A stretch of 64,000 bases of DNA from Roridomyces roridus (taxonomy: Eukaryota > Basidiomycota > Agaricomycetes > Agaricales > Mycenaceae). Below the pieces are notes generated by a model. The model worked only from the letters and a program-made list of their open reading frames with translations, searched no databases and was not told where the DNA came from. Below are positions 53,140-64,000 of this stretch, piece after piece. The translations under genes were made by a program, and so were the position numbers. Location: contig JARKIF010000017.1 in the NCBI GenBank assembly GCA_029378245.1, forward strand, positions 1,116,001-1,180,000. Direction: 5' to 3'. Each line of letters opens with the position of its first letter. Within the stretch, counting starts at the first letter, position 1.

Positions 53140-56100
53140 TCAGCAAGACGCTTTTGTCGTCGCAGGGTAGCGCCTCTTCAACCCCAACTCCTCCGCCTTG
53201 ATCTGAATTGCCTGGAGATAGCAAATGTGTCAACCATCCACATATTCACAATGACCACCGAAAACGCACCAAATGCTTGCTCAAAAACCGTGCGTGCGCG
53301 AATCCGCCCAATGCAACCCAAAATCCTGGAGCACCCGTCGGCCGGAAGCAGTGCGTAAGCTCTCCTCCCTCGTCTAAACCCCAGACCCTGTTCCCAATCA
53401 TGTCCTGAATTCCATCACCCATGATAGCTGTGATGCTCTGCATGATGGGGTGGTAACCCGTCCTGAACGTAGGTTTGCGTGATCAGACGGGAACACTAGA
53501 TGATAATTGAACTGAAACGCACGCGAGTACAATCACATCCGCGGCCAGCTTCGATCCGTCGGCCAAGACAAGCCCTTCTGGCTCTACTCGAGCAACTTCG
53601 GCGCCTTGTTTGATCTGCATGAGCGATTTGAGCGTCGTCGTGTGGGTCGGGCTTGGCCGGCAATCACCTTGATTTTACCCTCGGCGATCAACTTGACATT
53701 ACCCATATCGAAGACTAGACGGAATGAGTGAGCACATGGCAAAAAACATTCAAAAGTTGACTGACTCGCTCCAGCGGCCACTCGCTGATTCAAACCAAGC
53801 ATCAAATGTATATTCTTGACATCTAGTCTCCACTCACATCGTATATGAGCGCAAGTGGCGCAACCTCTTCCCCGTCCGGCGTGAGCTTCCAAGTCAATTT
53901 GAACCCCACCTTGTCAAGACCGTCGAAAAGATCCCGATCGTTTTCTTTGAACGTCGGCAGCCCCCGAGTCGCAAGCTCGACCAGCAGCGGAGGGGGAGTC
54001 GAATTATTGACCAAGTCCATGTCCTCGACGATGGGCAGTTTATCACCAGGCGGAGGGTATTTTTCCAAGGTGTCGCAGGAGTATACATAAGTTGTGCTGC
54101 GCTGGACCATCGTCACCTAGAATTGAATCAGCGCATGTACGGTGTATGCCACTGTATGGGAAGGATGAAGGACGAACTTCTGATGCACCTTTGAAGACGA
54201 AATCCTCAGAGACGTCGATTGCTGCGTTGCACTGACACAATTGTGAGTATGCATGAATTAGATTTCTGTCGACTTACGGCTCCCACAACGACAACCCGCT
54301 TCCCTTTGTACAGCGCCACACCCTTGTGTTGATCCGAATGGTACATATTGCCCGCGAACGTGTCCATCCCGGGCCAGGAAGGAATTTTGGGCGCTCCGAT
54401 CCCCATCGCGAATATGACGTGCTTGGGCTTGACACAAACACGCTCTCCCGCGCAGTCAATTTCGACACTCCAGCGCCCGCTGGACTCGTTGTAGGTGGGA
54501 GTGGGGAGAACGGCGCTGGAAAGCCAGACGTTGAGCTCCTGTCCTGTGGCGTAGGCTTCCAGAAAGTCTGCGATTTTGTCTCTGGGGAGATATTTGGGAT
54601 AGGTTCTCCTGCAGGCCGTCGATATTGTTTGAGTGTGCAGACGGGGTGAATGGAAACGGAAACTCACGGCCACGACTGGTATAGCACTGTGATTGTAATG
54701 GGGTCATCTGCTCAAGGATCATGCGAGGGGCCAGCATACTCACCGGACATGGGGTGGCTTTTATAGTGAAGCACGAGGTTCGGATACCTTGTGAATAACA
54801 ATTCAGCTGGAGCGCAGATGCGAATCCATCAACATGACTCACCGATTCCGCCATACATCTCCAACTCGAGCAGTCTTTTCGATAACCAGCGCGCGAATTC
54901 CCATCCTGCCGAGCCTCGCCGCACACATGAGCCCGCACTGACCGGCTCCGACTGCAACAAGTGAAGTACTGATGAGCTTGCGAAAGCAGGACGGGTTCTT
55001 GTGACAGCGGAGTGACAGCTGATCCGTGATCCGCACTTCTCTCATCGCACCACAATCATCTGCCAGCACTTCGTGCAATGCAACGCCTACATCGACGAAT
55101 CCACGCTCCAGAGTGTCCAAAACCTTTCTCTGACTGTACCTACTCCACCTCATCGTGTTTTCTCGGCTGGGAACGACCTTTTTGCCCCTTTTCTTTCTGG
55201 ATACCCTTGCTCCACTCGGACTTCACTCGGACTTTGTCTTTCGATGGGACCACATAGATAGGTGGCGGCTGGGACTGAGGTGAGCTCTGCCGGTCTTATG
55301 ACCCTTCCTTTCTGCCAGCACCCGTGTGTCTCTCCACTACGAGTCCTGTACACCATCACGGCTATATCATCCATCGCTTGCTGCTACATCCCTTGCTATG
55401 GGTCTTACTCATGTCATACCGCCTGGCTGTCAACCCTGGGCCTATTCAAACTCTTTCGACAACACACCTATGGACCTATGCTCTCAGGTACTCGCTGCTG
55501 CCTCTGCTATCGGATTCTCCTTCCTGGCCATCGAGTGCCCATTCACATGCATCCATGCCCTTGAGCGCTGGATTGCTTTATTCCTCCGCTATCGAAAGTG
55601 TCTTATTCGAGCATTGAATCCCTATTCACATGCATCCATGCCCTTGAGCGCTGGATTGCTTCATTCTTCCGCTGTCGAATGCGTTGTATTTCGGGCATCT
55701 AGTCCCCATTCAGATGCATCCATGCCTTTGAGCGCTGGATTGCTGCATTCCTCCGCTATTCTAAGCGTCGATTTCGGGCATTGAGTCCCTATTCACATGC
55801 ATCCATGCCTTTGAGCGCTGGATTGCTTCATTCCTTCGCTATCGTAAGCGTCGATTTCGGGCATCGAATCCCCATTCGCACGCATCCATGCCTTTGAGCG
55901 CTGGATTGCTTCATTCCTTCGCTATCGTAAGCGTCGATTTCGGGCATCGAATCCCCATTCGCACGCATCCATGCCTTCGAGTGCTTCATCCCTGCATTAT
56001 CGATAAGTATCCAGTCTTCAAGTTGTGGGCATTGAGTTCCCATTCATTCGCATGCATCCATACCTTCGGTGGATTGCTTCCTTTCCTCCACTATCAAACA

Positions 56101-59100
56101 CACCGACTCTTTGTTCTTTCTGGCCATTGCAATATGCATCCAAATCCTCAAGAGTAACGAACAGAGCAGTCTTTGGGTACAACTTTGGGTCTTGGAACAG
56201 TTACGACTACGGCTTGAAAACAGATACAACAATGTCGAATCAATCAACCAGCATATATTGCCTTCTTCAGCTTGAAACACGCAAGATAATTACTACGGCC
56301 TTACGGACCTTCAGGATTTGGGCAACCTCTACTCTGAGCCGGCCCCTTTGACCACAGCACCAATCAGCATTTAACTCTGGCTTGTACCTTGCCCTCCAGG
56401 TTGAAGCACCCAAGATAATTACCACGGCCTTACTGACCTCTAGGGCACCCTCTGCTTCGTGGCCTTCTTTGACTACGGTATGACAGCCGGATTGTCTGAT
56501 CTTGGGTTTGAAGTTCTGCATTACATTTCAGCACATCAACAGCGAGTTTACTCTGAACTCTCCGCTATCGAAAGCATCAAGTTTCACTCTCCCTTCGAGC
56601 CCCTTCGGAGTACACATCCATGTTCTCAAGCGCTGGATTACCTCATATCTCTGCCTGCTATCAAGAGCACTCAATTCATGACTCCATTCGTACTATACAT
56701 CCATGCCCTCGAGTGCAGCGTCGAGTTCACCTGACCATCAAGTTCCCATTCATTCATTCTATGCATCCATGCTCTCGAGCGCTGGATTGCATTCTTACTT
56801 AGTGATCAAAAGTGTTGTTTTCTGGGCATCGAGCTCCCGACTGTTCAGTCTTTCTGGTCATCAAGTTCTCATTTGTTTTCAACATCTAAGTATGCTGTCA
56901 AGCCACTGGATTGCCTTACTTCCGCACTAGAAATTGTCGGGCTTTTGGGAATCAACTACCTCATTCATGATACGCAGATGGTCATGGAGTGCCTCTTCCC
57001 AGTGCACATTCACGTCCTCGAGAGCAACGAGCTGGATGATCTTGAGGTTACACCTTGGGAATAACTACGGCTTGCACACGGATACAATCATATTGACCTT
57101 CGGCATTCAACGTTCTAGGCTTCTAGCTTTCCTTTGTACCTCGCCCTCTCCATTCTGGACCACACAAGATGACTGCAACGGCTTTGCGTTTACACGGTAC
57201 TCCGAACTGACCTCATTGCACCATGGTTCCGGACTATTGGACTGTCTTGACTTGGATTTCTAAACTTACGTGGACATTGCGTTTCGACACATTAATGGCC
57301 GATCTGTTATGCATTCCCGCGACTACCTGTTCCTTTGGCTATCGAAAGCCCCTTCCTAGGCTATCGGAAGCCCCTTCCTAGGCTATCAGAAGCCCCTTCC
57401 TAGGCTATCGGAAGCCCCTTCCTAGGCTATCGGAAGCCCCTTCCTAGGCTATCGGAAGCCCCTTCCTAGGCTATCGAAAGCCCCTTCCTAGACTATCGAG
57501 CGCCCGTCTTGGAGTGCACATCCATATCCTTCAAGTGCTGGATTGCCTTATATCCCTGTCTGCTATCGAGGGTGTAGCACCCTGTGTCATTGAGGTTCCT
57601 TCTTTCTACTTTCATATTGTCGAAACCAGATGGCTTCGTGCCTAGGCCTCATCTTCGAAGAGGTGATTTGCTATTGACGGTATTTCATTCGCATGTTACA
57701 ATTCCTGGTCCTCGAGCGCCGGGAATTTGTTATCAAACATATCCGTCTTCGCATCCATATCTTTGTGTGTTTCTGGCCTTCGAGTGCCCATTCTTCGTAA
57801 GTATATATGCCTTCCCTCCGGTGCTATCAAAAGCATCAACTTTCTTGCCACCAACTGCCTTTTTTTTTTTTCTTCTCCGCTTTCAAAAGTGTTGAGTCTC
57901 TGGCCATCGAGTGCCTAATTTGCAATACAAATCTATGCCCTCAACAGTTGGATCCACCTGTTCCCCGCGATCGGTGCACCAGCCATTGATAGTGTTGGAT
58001 TCTCCGCTATCGGAAGCATCGAGCTCGTTCCTTCAACCGTAGTCTACGGTAGGTGTTGTGCCTTGCGTCATCAGGTTTTCTTTCTCTCCACGCATCCATG
58101 CCATTGAGAACTGGATTGCGCAGTGGCTTGTGTTCACTGGCTGGCGAGCCATGTAATTTGCCATCGATGGCAGTCTGTCTGTATATGAAATTCCTGGTCT
58201 TCGAGCATCAAGTGTTCTTTATCATAGATGTGCTTTTCCATCTACAGCGTTCACACCCATACTCAAATTTACCCGGGTTCGTCATACGGGCCTCTTTCCA
58301 TGGAATTCCTTTGTCTCATCTTGGAGCAATGTTATGATATCGTGTTACATTCATGAACCCGAGAACATTCAGCTACTATTAACCCACAAGGTGGTTCGGA
58401 GCGTGCCCCACTCCTCCACTCCAGTTGTCTCTCCTTCGAATCCATCTAACAACACTCGGTTGAACCTACTACTGCTCCATTTTCATTGTTTTTCTGGTTA
58501 CTTGTCCGAGCAAGCTTATTCAAGTGCATCCCAGCTTAACGTTCGTATGGGATTGGAGCCACGTTCAGCTCCACCATCTCAGCAGGAAAGTCAACCCTGC
58601 TTCACCAAATTTCTCTGTCTGGGAACCCCTCGAGCTTTCCCAGCTTCTTTATCGGACTGAGCGCTCCTCACTCGTTCGGCTGTGTTAATTTCCCGAATGA
58701 CCGTACTCTTGGCTCACCCTCATCGACCTTGTCATCAAGCAATCACTATCATCGAGGGCACTGTTATCCCAGCCAGCGCTTGACTCAATTACTGATCATG
58801 AATACATCGCATCCAGCGTTGCAATCGGCTCGACATGGTATTCGGTGCTTGCTGTCCTTTGTTCTGACTGTCTCTGTCTCGAGAATTTGCCTTCGGCTGT
58901 CATTTCAGGGCAGTGACCCGTCCTCTCAGCAGGATGTTTCCACAGCTGGCCTTTTGTATTACACCCTTCTTAGTTCTATGGGTCACCATCTACAGTCATA
59001 CAAGTTTGATTCCAAGGTCCCGGTGTTGTGTCTTGACTATTGAAACGTCGCAACAACCCGGTGTGACAATGTCGGTTCTGCCGTATTCAATTCATTCCAA

Positions 59101-60164
59101 CTAGCGGACAACAATTGCTTTGGTTGCTTTTTGTGTAATCTGCCTTCGTGTCATGTCCATCTACAACTCTGTCGAGACTGACTTCGCATTCTTTTGGAAT
59201 TTAGCTTTAGTGTTGCATCGACTCGGAAGCGGCAGCAGCACAATGATCTGCGAATAGAAGGAATTGATTCTTCGCCGCTCATTTGTTGGGTTAGTCGTGG
59301 GCGTTTGGTGATGCCCTCGTCTGGCGTCTTCGTTTTGGGTTCATTCTCACGCCTCACCATCGCCCTACGACCTGGAGATCAGCGGTTCAAGAAGTTGAAT
59401 CTTCCGCTGCTCCTCCACCCCCAGACAATCTCTGTGGCTGCCCCAAAAATAGCTTTCGAATTCCAGACGCAAACGAAGCGCAGAACAAGACTCATGAGCG
59501 GGGATCCAATCGAGGGTCGAATGAAACATACCAATGAGGACGGTTGGGTCGATCTCGATCTCGGCCATCTTCCGTGTGAACTCTTCCTCCCAAGTGGTGC
59601 CAAAGTAGCTATAACCTTCGATCCCGTCTTTGGGCTCCTCGTGTCCATCGAGATCCTGGATGTTGGTCAACACTGTGGACGCCTTCCACTGCCCTTCCTC
59701 TCCATCGGGCAGCAATCGAACAAACCCACGCCCGGTAGCGGGCGGGGCGGTGATGGAGAAGGTGAAAGCGGTAGAAACGCCTTCGAGCTGCGGATTGCCG
59801 GGAACCGGGAATTTTCCGGGCAAGATGGATTTGTCGAGCTCAAAATTGTGCAGCTTGGCGTTCTCGAAGCGGGATTTACCGACAGAATCCGAGGACGGCG
59901 CGGATAAGAACTCGACAATCCTTTCACAGCCGGCAACACTTGTGAAGTCCCAGGAAAAACACATGAGGTCTGTATTTATGCGTGAGCATCCTTGTGCCGC
60001 ACTTGGTGAGCAAAGGGGAAGAAAGGTGGCCCACCGCGCAGCCATCCCGTCGGAAGAAACAGGCTTGCGAACACCTCTGCCTCCGTGGCGCTGCTGAGAG
60101 CCGCGAGCCACTTGGTCGCAACTTGCGTGGCTTGTTCATCGGAGTTAGTGAGCTGAGAGGTCAT
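53140..60164 (-). CDS. Flavin-dependent monooxygenase with a 4.6-kb intron
   Basis: The N-terminal exons are 60164-60035 and 59969-59532: ATKWLAALSSATEAEVFASLF, GWLRDLMCFSWDFTSV, then up to DPTVLI. The protein resumes at 54951 with GAGQCGLMCAARLGRMG (the FAD-binding GxGxxG), then VGDVWRNRYPNLVLH, RTYPKYLPRDKIADFL, FAGNMYHSDQHKG (an FMO-like FxGxxxH), VVVVGACNAAIDV (NADPH site) and VVQ-like MVQRSTTYV. It ends at TGA 53140-53142 after KRRYPATTKASC. The donor G|GTATGT at 59531 and acceptor TTGCAG at 54952 join in phase as ...VLI-VGAG..., so one gene is meant. The intron between them is 4580 bp; the others I resolved are about 60 bp. The family oxygenates small organic substrates in the cytosol. 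Splicing across the giant intron is unproven, so the gene may be inactive. Confidence 0.75.
55549..56030. repeat. 83-bp minisatellite, about six copies
   Basis: GCATCCATGCC recurs at 55549, 55632, 55716, 55799, 55882 and 55965, a period of 83-84 bp. Each unit continues TTGAGCGCTGGATTGCTTCA, then CTATCGTAAGCGTCGATTTC and CGGGCATCGAATCCCCATTC. The copies starting at 55799 and 55882 are nearly identical; the last is truncated. Confidence 0.85.
57337..57500. repeat. 22-bp tandem repeat, seven copies
   Basis: Unit GGCTATCGGAAGCCCCTTCC plus TA, repeated without interruption at 57337, 57359, 57381, 57403, 57425, 57447 and 57469, then a partial copy. Variants differ only at GAAAG/GGAAG/AGAAG. Confidence 0.92.
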
Positions 60165-60762
60165 GCTTTCAGGGGGCGAGGAGCTAGAGAAGTCGAGACG
60201 TAAGTTGCCACCTTTATATACCTCTGGCCAGTACTAGTATCGCATTATAGCCGTCGGATGGTACGTGCATCATGCCAAGAAAGACGCAAGGTCCGAAATG
60301 AATAATATCAGTGCAAGGGTGCCCACGGAGAGAGTAACGCTTGACACACCAAGGACCGACACAGGACTCTGGATGTGTTTCATGCAGTGGCGCGAGAGAA
60401 AATGGGAAACTGAGACAATACCTGCAGTGTAGTTTGGAATTCCCGATGCCCGCGGTTACAGGGGCCGATTACCTAGAGGATCCGAAATAGGCCCTAGGGT
60501 GGCCGCTTGGTTGGATTCAGGCTACTAGAAGAAAGCTTGTTGAAAAGCAACGTTGACGCACGAGACACAAAGGAGAGCCCGCGGAATTGGAGTGCGTCCA
60601 TAGTCAAATACTTATCCCCGGTGTCCAGTTGAAAGATAAATTCTTGGTACGTTGCGGAGGCCAGAGACTTCGGAGCTCTGTAAGTGGGTTTGAACACAAA
60701 TTCCAAGTAAGCGTCCAGTTAAATCCACTATAGCACACACAATAACTTAGTACCAGCCCTAC
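60165..60762. other. Intergenic with a diverged repeat
   Basis: About 60470-60620 is a distant direct copy of 52659-52850. No gene is seen. The sequence next to 60165 presumably holds the monooxygenase promoter. Confidence 0.35.
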
Positions 60763-62225
60763 TCAAACCTCCGTCATCGGAATAGCCGCCTTATCCCTCA
60801 CATGCGAATGGAAGAATCGTGGCGGCCAGATGACGCAATAGAAGCTCATGACGATCCACAGCGGCAGCGAATCAAGGGAATAAAAGTAGGCTTCGTGTGT
60901 GGCGACGGTACCGCGGTAGCTGCAAGAGTCCAATACCAATTAGTCTCAGACGGATGCTTCAAGTTGAAAGGACTCACCCGCCAGCAAACTCGGCGATACG
61001 GAACGCGGATCGAATCTATCATTCAGGTGAGCCGCAAGATGAAGACGAAGAGAGGGGAACGCACGAGAGTCCCGATACACGTCAAACACATGGTGTAAAA
61101 CAAGACTTGCCAGTCTGCGCCGCCCACGAGTGACTTGTCCGTTAAATCTGATTTCCACAGCTCAGGAAATTTGGACTGGCTGCCCGCTGAGTGAGTCTTG
61201 GGCGTAGAGGGAGGAGAGAGACGACTTGCATTCGGAGCCCAAAGATCACGAGCGTAATCGCAAACAAGCCGAACGACGCGAGCTGCAGACTGAGTCCTGT
61301 AAGCACGATCTACTCGCCCTCATCAGGTTCTCCTCACGCATCTACTTGTTTTGAAACATGCCTTGGTTCCGATGTTGGCCGTGTCAGGATTATTCGAGGC
61401 CGTCAAACCGCCGCCGCCGCCCTGCAACAGGAACGTTGCGACGTCACTCCAGACGAAGATACGGACGATGCGGGAGGGGCGGATGAACATGGTCTTTTCG
61501 ACTACCTCCTCGTCGAACGTCGAGGCTAGACGTGCGAGGAGGATGTAGTCCGTTGCGAGGAAAGCGCATGCTGTGGCTCACAAGTAAGTATGAATGCAGA
61601 GCAGGGATAGACGAGACGCACGGGAGAGGAGGATGAACTAGGTTGCGTTTAGTGCGAGAGACGGGAAGACAGGCAGGCAAAAGGGCGCACCAAGTCCATG
61701 ACCATATAAACTCCCAGCGAATCCGGTAGCGCGTGGACGCCAATTCGGACAGCGAACCCGAGGGCCATGGCTTCGGGCGGCCATGAGCCGGGGCATCGGT
61801 GGACACGAAACACGCACCGGTCATGCCAAGCGTGAGAGTAAGCATGTAGCGTTGCCGCCCATATCTAAACCAGTCTACGATGCGTGAGTCCCAGCCAGGT
61901 CGAGACAAAGTGGCACCCACGTATCCAATGGATGGTCGCAGACAAAATGTACAACGCGAGGGCGATGGCCGTGGGTGTATTAGAGGGTATGTATCCTGCG
62001 CTGCACGACCGTCGTCGGTCGATGGATCAGGCCGCAGGTACAGCGGACAGGGCAAGACAAGACGCACATAGGGTCCGAGTTGGTGTTGTCGTCCGCTCGG
62101 GTGGATACGAAGAAAAGAGAGAGGAAGAAGATGGCGCGGGAGAGGTGGTGGTCGCCTGGTATTGTGGGGGTGGCAAAAGGTGGCACGCTGATAACTAAAG
62201 CCGAAAAACACCTCGCGAATTTCAT
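60763..62225 (-). CDS. RTA1-like (lipid-translocating exporter family) membrane protein
   Basis: Exons are separated by roughly six introns. Start MKFARCFSALVISV at 62225, then ADDNTNSDP and GYIPSNTPTAIALALYILSATIHW. Further on: WFRYGRQRYMLTLTLGM, AMALGFAVRIGVHALPDSLG-, AFLATDYILLARLASTFDEE, RIVRIFVWSDVATFLLQGGG, FYTMCLTCIGTL, RSAFRIAEFAGGYRGTVATHEAYFY and SLDSLPLWIVMSFYCVIWPP, before TGA at 60763-60765. GYIPS, LATDYILLARLA, the SD-A-F-LQ-GGG stretch and EFAGGY-GT-ATHE-YFY are family landmarks. RTA1-type proteins are seven-span membrane proteins linked to resistance to amphipathic toxicants and to lipid movement. An upstream in-frame Met at 62261 is an alternative start. Confidence 0.82.
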
Positions 62226-63150
62226 GCCGCAGCAAATGATCGGTCGTTTTAGGCAGATCAAGTGATCCGTGTTGCCACAGGGCTGCTGAGTTCAAACTAA
62301 ATACCTTTCCGAGTCATTTCCTTGATATAACCTGATTTGTCATCAAATAATCCAAGTTTATGTGAAAACTTAGTCGAACTCAAACTTTCAGCAAGTTTCC
62401 AAAAGTTTACATGCAAGTCCGAACATGGGACATTAGTCGAGTACGAATTCAAGGCCAGTGAAGTTGTGTTGAAAGTTTGAGTCCTTAGTGGAAGTTTGAG
62501 GTCCAATTTTTTCGCACGCATAGTTCAACCTTACAAAAGGGCAGGTATAGGCATCCATGTGTCAGACCGAACATCAGTTTGGCGTGTTGGTGGTCAAGTC
62601 AAGGTCAAGTGGTGGTCTGCGATCGTTGATCCGGAGTGATGGCCACAAATTGATTTCCACCTCCTCGTCCCCGCTTTGCTATAAGCATCAAGCTCCCCAT
62701 CGGCCTCTCAAGGGAATCGGTGGAAGATGCATTGCACACCCGACTGCAAGAGTATTTTGGTGTCAGTGCGAGCTGTGCTCGATGGAGTCGATTTGGCTTT
62801 AACCATTTATTCTCTTCGAAGAGCCGTAAGCCACTGGTCTCTCATGTCCATATAGACCTCACGGAGGACCCTTTTGCCGAGGGAACGAATCACCCCATCC
62901 ACGTTGGCGTGCTCAGCGGGATCATGTCATTCTGGCACTCACCCGCTTTTTCTCTGAGCATTTCTATGGGAGCTGCAAGGAAAGGGACGAAATCGAGAGA
63001 GGTTGGAATCACATCTGGATACTCTACACTTGAATTTGACAACGACTAATTGAACTCCGGTATCTAATCCGGGTCCAATTGCAGCACAACCTCATCTTTC
63101 GTCGTACTACTCATCTGCGAGAAGAAAGGTTATGCGAAGAAAGAAGTAAT
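62226..63150. other. Intergenic, no gene seen
   Basis: No supported gene on either strand. Short frames without family features. Confidence 0.3.
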
Positions 63151-64000
63151 TCAATCCAAACACTCACAAGAATTCCATGTCTTAACCACCGGCGCCGCCC
63201 CCTCCAAATCCCCCAAATCGAGCTCAAAAACATGCCCATTTCTCACCGTGCTATGTGTCATCACATATCCTCCTTAGCTCGAATGCCGTTGAAGTAGATG
63301 GGTATACCGGACGAATATGTCGAGCGGGCACACCAGGATTCACTGTGATCGGCGAGGACGTTCCCGCCGTCGAGGGCGATTATTTCATTCCAGACTGTGT
63401 TCAGTGGGTGGGTGGGTTCAAAGCAAGGAGGTACTCAAGGAGGGTACGTACAGGGTAAGGCGAGCCCGGTATAATTGTTGTTCAAGCACCCTTGGTAGTC
63501 GCCCTCGCTAGCCTGCCTGAAGAGGACACAAGTCAGTAAAATTCGGATAAGCTGCAGGATGGATGATACCATAGAGGGGCAAGGATCTGTGCTTTCTGGA
63601 CCGCCGTAAACCGACCAGTGTGGCCTAGATAGAAGGTTGAACAAAGTAGACGGCAGATGATTTGACCTATGGTAACATCCATGATCGTCAACACCCGAAA
63701 GGTGAGCTTGCACATTGGCATAGAACACTGGAATTTGTGATTGCGTGAAAACGAAGGCTGCGCCGAAGTCGGATCTGGTCATCGCTTGGGCGCGGGACAC
63801 CTCGGTTGCCGACATGGAGTGTCAGGATGAGAGGCATCCCCACATGAGCAAGAAGTTGGCAATAAGGTAGGTTCATTATTGATTTGGCGCCCGCAGAGGA
63901 CGTTCAAGTTGATGAGGGTCTGGATGTGTGCGGTAACTTCAGTGTGGTCCAGCAGTAGGGGAGTGGTTTCACCATTGACAAGGAAGCGGCGGCCGTTGTG
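63151..64000 (-). CDS. Partial unrecognised gene at the right edge
   Basis: Coding-like pieces on the minus strand in several frames suggest a spliced gene running in from beyond the window. At the right end is RRFLVNGETTPLLLDHTEVTAHIQ. Further in are QSQIPVFYANVQAHLSG and NNNYTGLALPCTYPP. Near the left are ITVNPGVPARHIRPVYPS and GHVFELDLGDLEGAAPVV. No family is recognised and exon borders were not resolved. Confidence 0.35.

Larger units (their letters stand above)
55160..59350. other. Satellite-like insertion inside the monooxygenase intron
   Basis: About 4.2 kb of low-complexity, pyrimidine-rich plus-strand sequence built from drifting copies of phrases such as GCATCCATGCC, GAGCGCTGGATTGC, CTATCGAAAGC and TTTCGGGCATCGA. 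It contains the two clear tandem arrays listed separately. No transposase, LTR pair or target-site duplication was identified. Open frames in it follow the repeats and are not credible genes. Confidence 0.65.

Noticed and set aside
53140..54951. The right half of the monooxygenase as an independent gene starting near 55153
   Set aside because: The upstream frame (MRWSRYSQRKV...) has no family similarity, while the splice acceptor just before GAGQCG joins precisely in phase to the distant N-terminal exons.
55326..55784. Proteins encoded in the satellite region
   Set aside because: The frames exist because the 83-bp repeats lack stops in some phases; the peptides merely repeat HASMPLSAGLLHSSA-type units.
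59194..59907. A plus-strand protein of about 237 residues
   Set aside because: It is the antisense of the N-terminal monooxygenase exon, which has family motifs and consistent splice sites on the minus strand.

Overview
This window is nuclear DNA of a filamentous basidiomycete, most likely an agaricomycete (mushroom-forming fungus). The genes carry many short introns of about 50-60 bp with GT...AG ends. The protein set fits that lineage: an RGS-LOV photoreceptor, a DUF6534-type membrane protein, an aryl-alcohol-dehydrogenase-type aldo-keto reductase, a GH79 glycosidase, a fungal haem peroxidase and an RTA1-like protein. U6 snRNA and initiator tRNA-Met are eukaryotic. The species cannot be named from the sequence. 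All functions below come from reading motifs and splice sites by eye; no search was run.

Layout. 0-9.6 kb: a small unrecognised gene (-), an intron-bearing tRNA-Ala(AGC) lying between the two halves of another tRNA, an unrecognised three-exon gene (+), a U6 snRNA (-) and a Dma1/Chfr-type FHA-RING ubiquitin ligase (-) with several long introns. 9.67-11.96 kb: a Mutator-like element with a CACTA-like element inserted in it. 12-13.6 kb: an aldo-keto reductase (+). 13.6-16.9 kb: Helitron-like debris and a cluster of tRNA T-arm-like sequences. 17-20.2 kb: the RGS-LOV gene (-). 20.5-23.4 kb: two more CACTA-like elements. 24-28.3 kb: GH79 glycosidase (+) and DUF6534 protein (-). 28.9-30.5 kb: a fourth CACTA-like element just downstream of initiator tRNA-Met (-). 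31-33.4 kb: a multi-exon agaricomycete-type orphan gene (+). 33.7-36.3 kb: ten tandem tRNA-like units, each followed by a T-run. 36.4-49 kb: a serine-rich membrane protein (-), duplicated gene debris, a haem peroxidase (+), a polytopic membrane protein (-), a decayed F-box gene (+) and a secreted beta-propeller protein (-). 48.8-51.8 kb: a second Mutator-like copy in inverted orientation. 53.1-60.2 kb: one flavin monooxygenase gene (-) whose coding halves are separated by a 4.58-kb intron filled with satellite-like DNA. 60.8-62.2 kb: an RTA1-like gene (-). The right end holds a partial unrecognised gene.

The genes look like ordinary dispersed housekeeping, secretory and membrane genes; I see no coherent pathway or biosynthetic cluster. 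What stands out is the non-coding content. The ten-unit tRNA-like array has matching acceptor-stem changes, a hypervariable loop and a Pol III-type terminator after every unit. The four CACTG-ended elements each carry their own subterminal palindrome, and three of them sit between perfect 3-bp target-site duplications. The inverted pair of elements has perfect 10-bp duplications. The monooxygenase tolerates, or is broken by, a giant satellite-filled intron.
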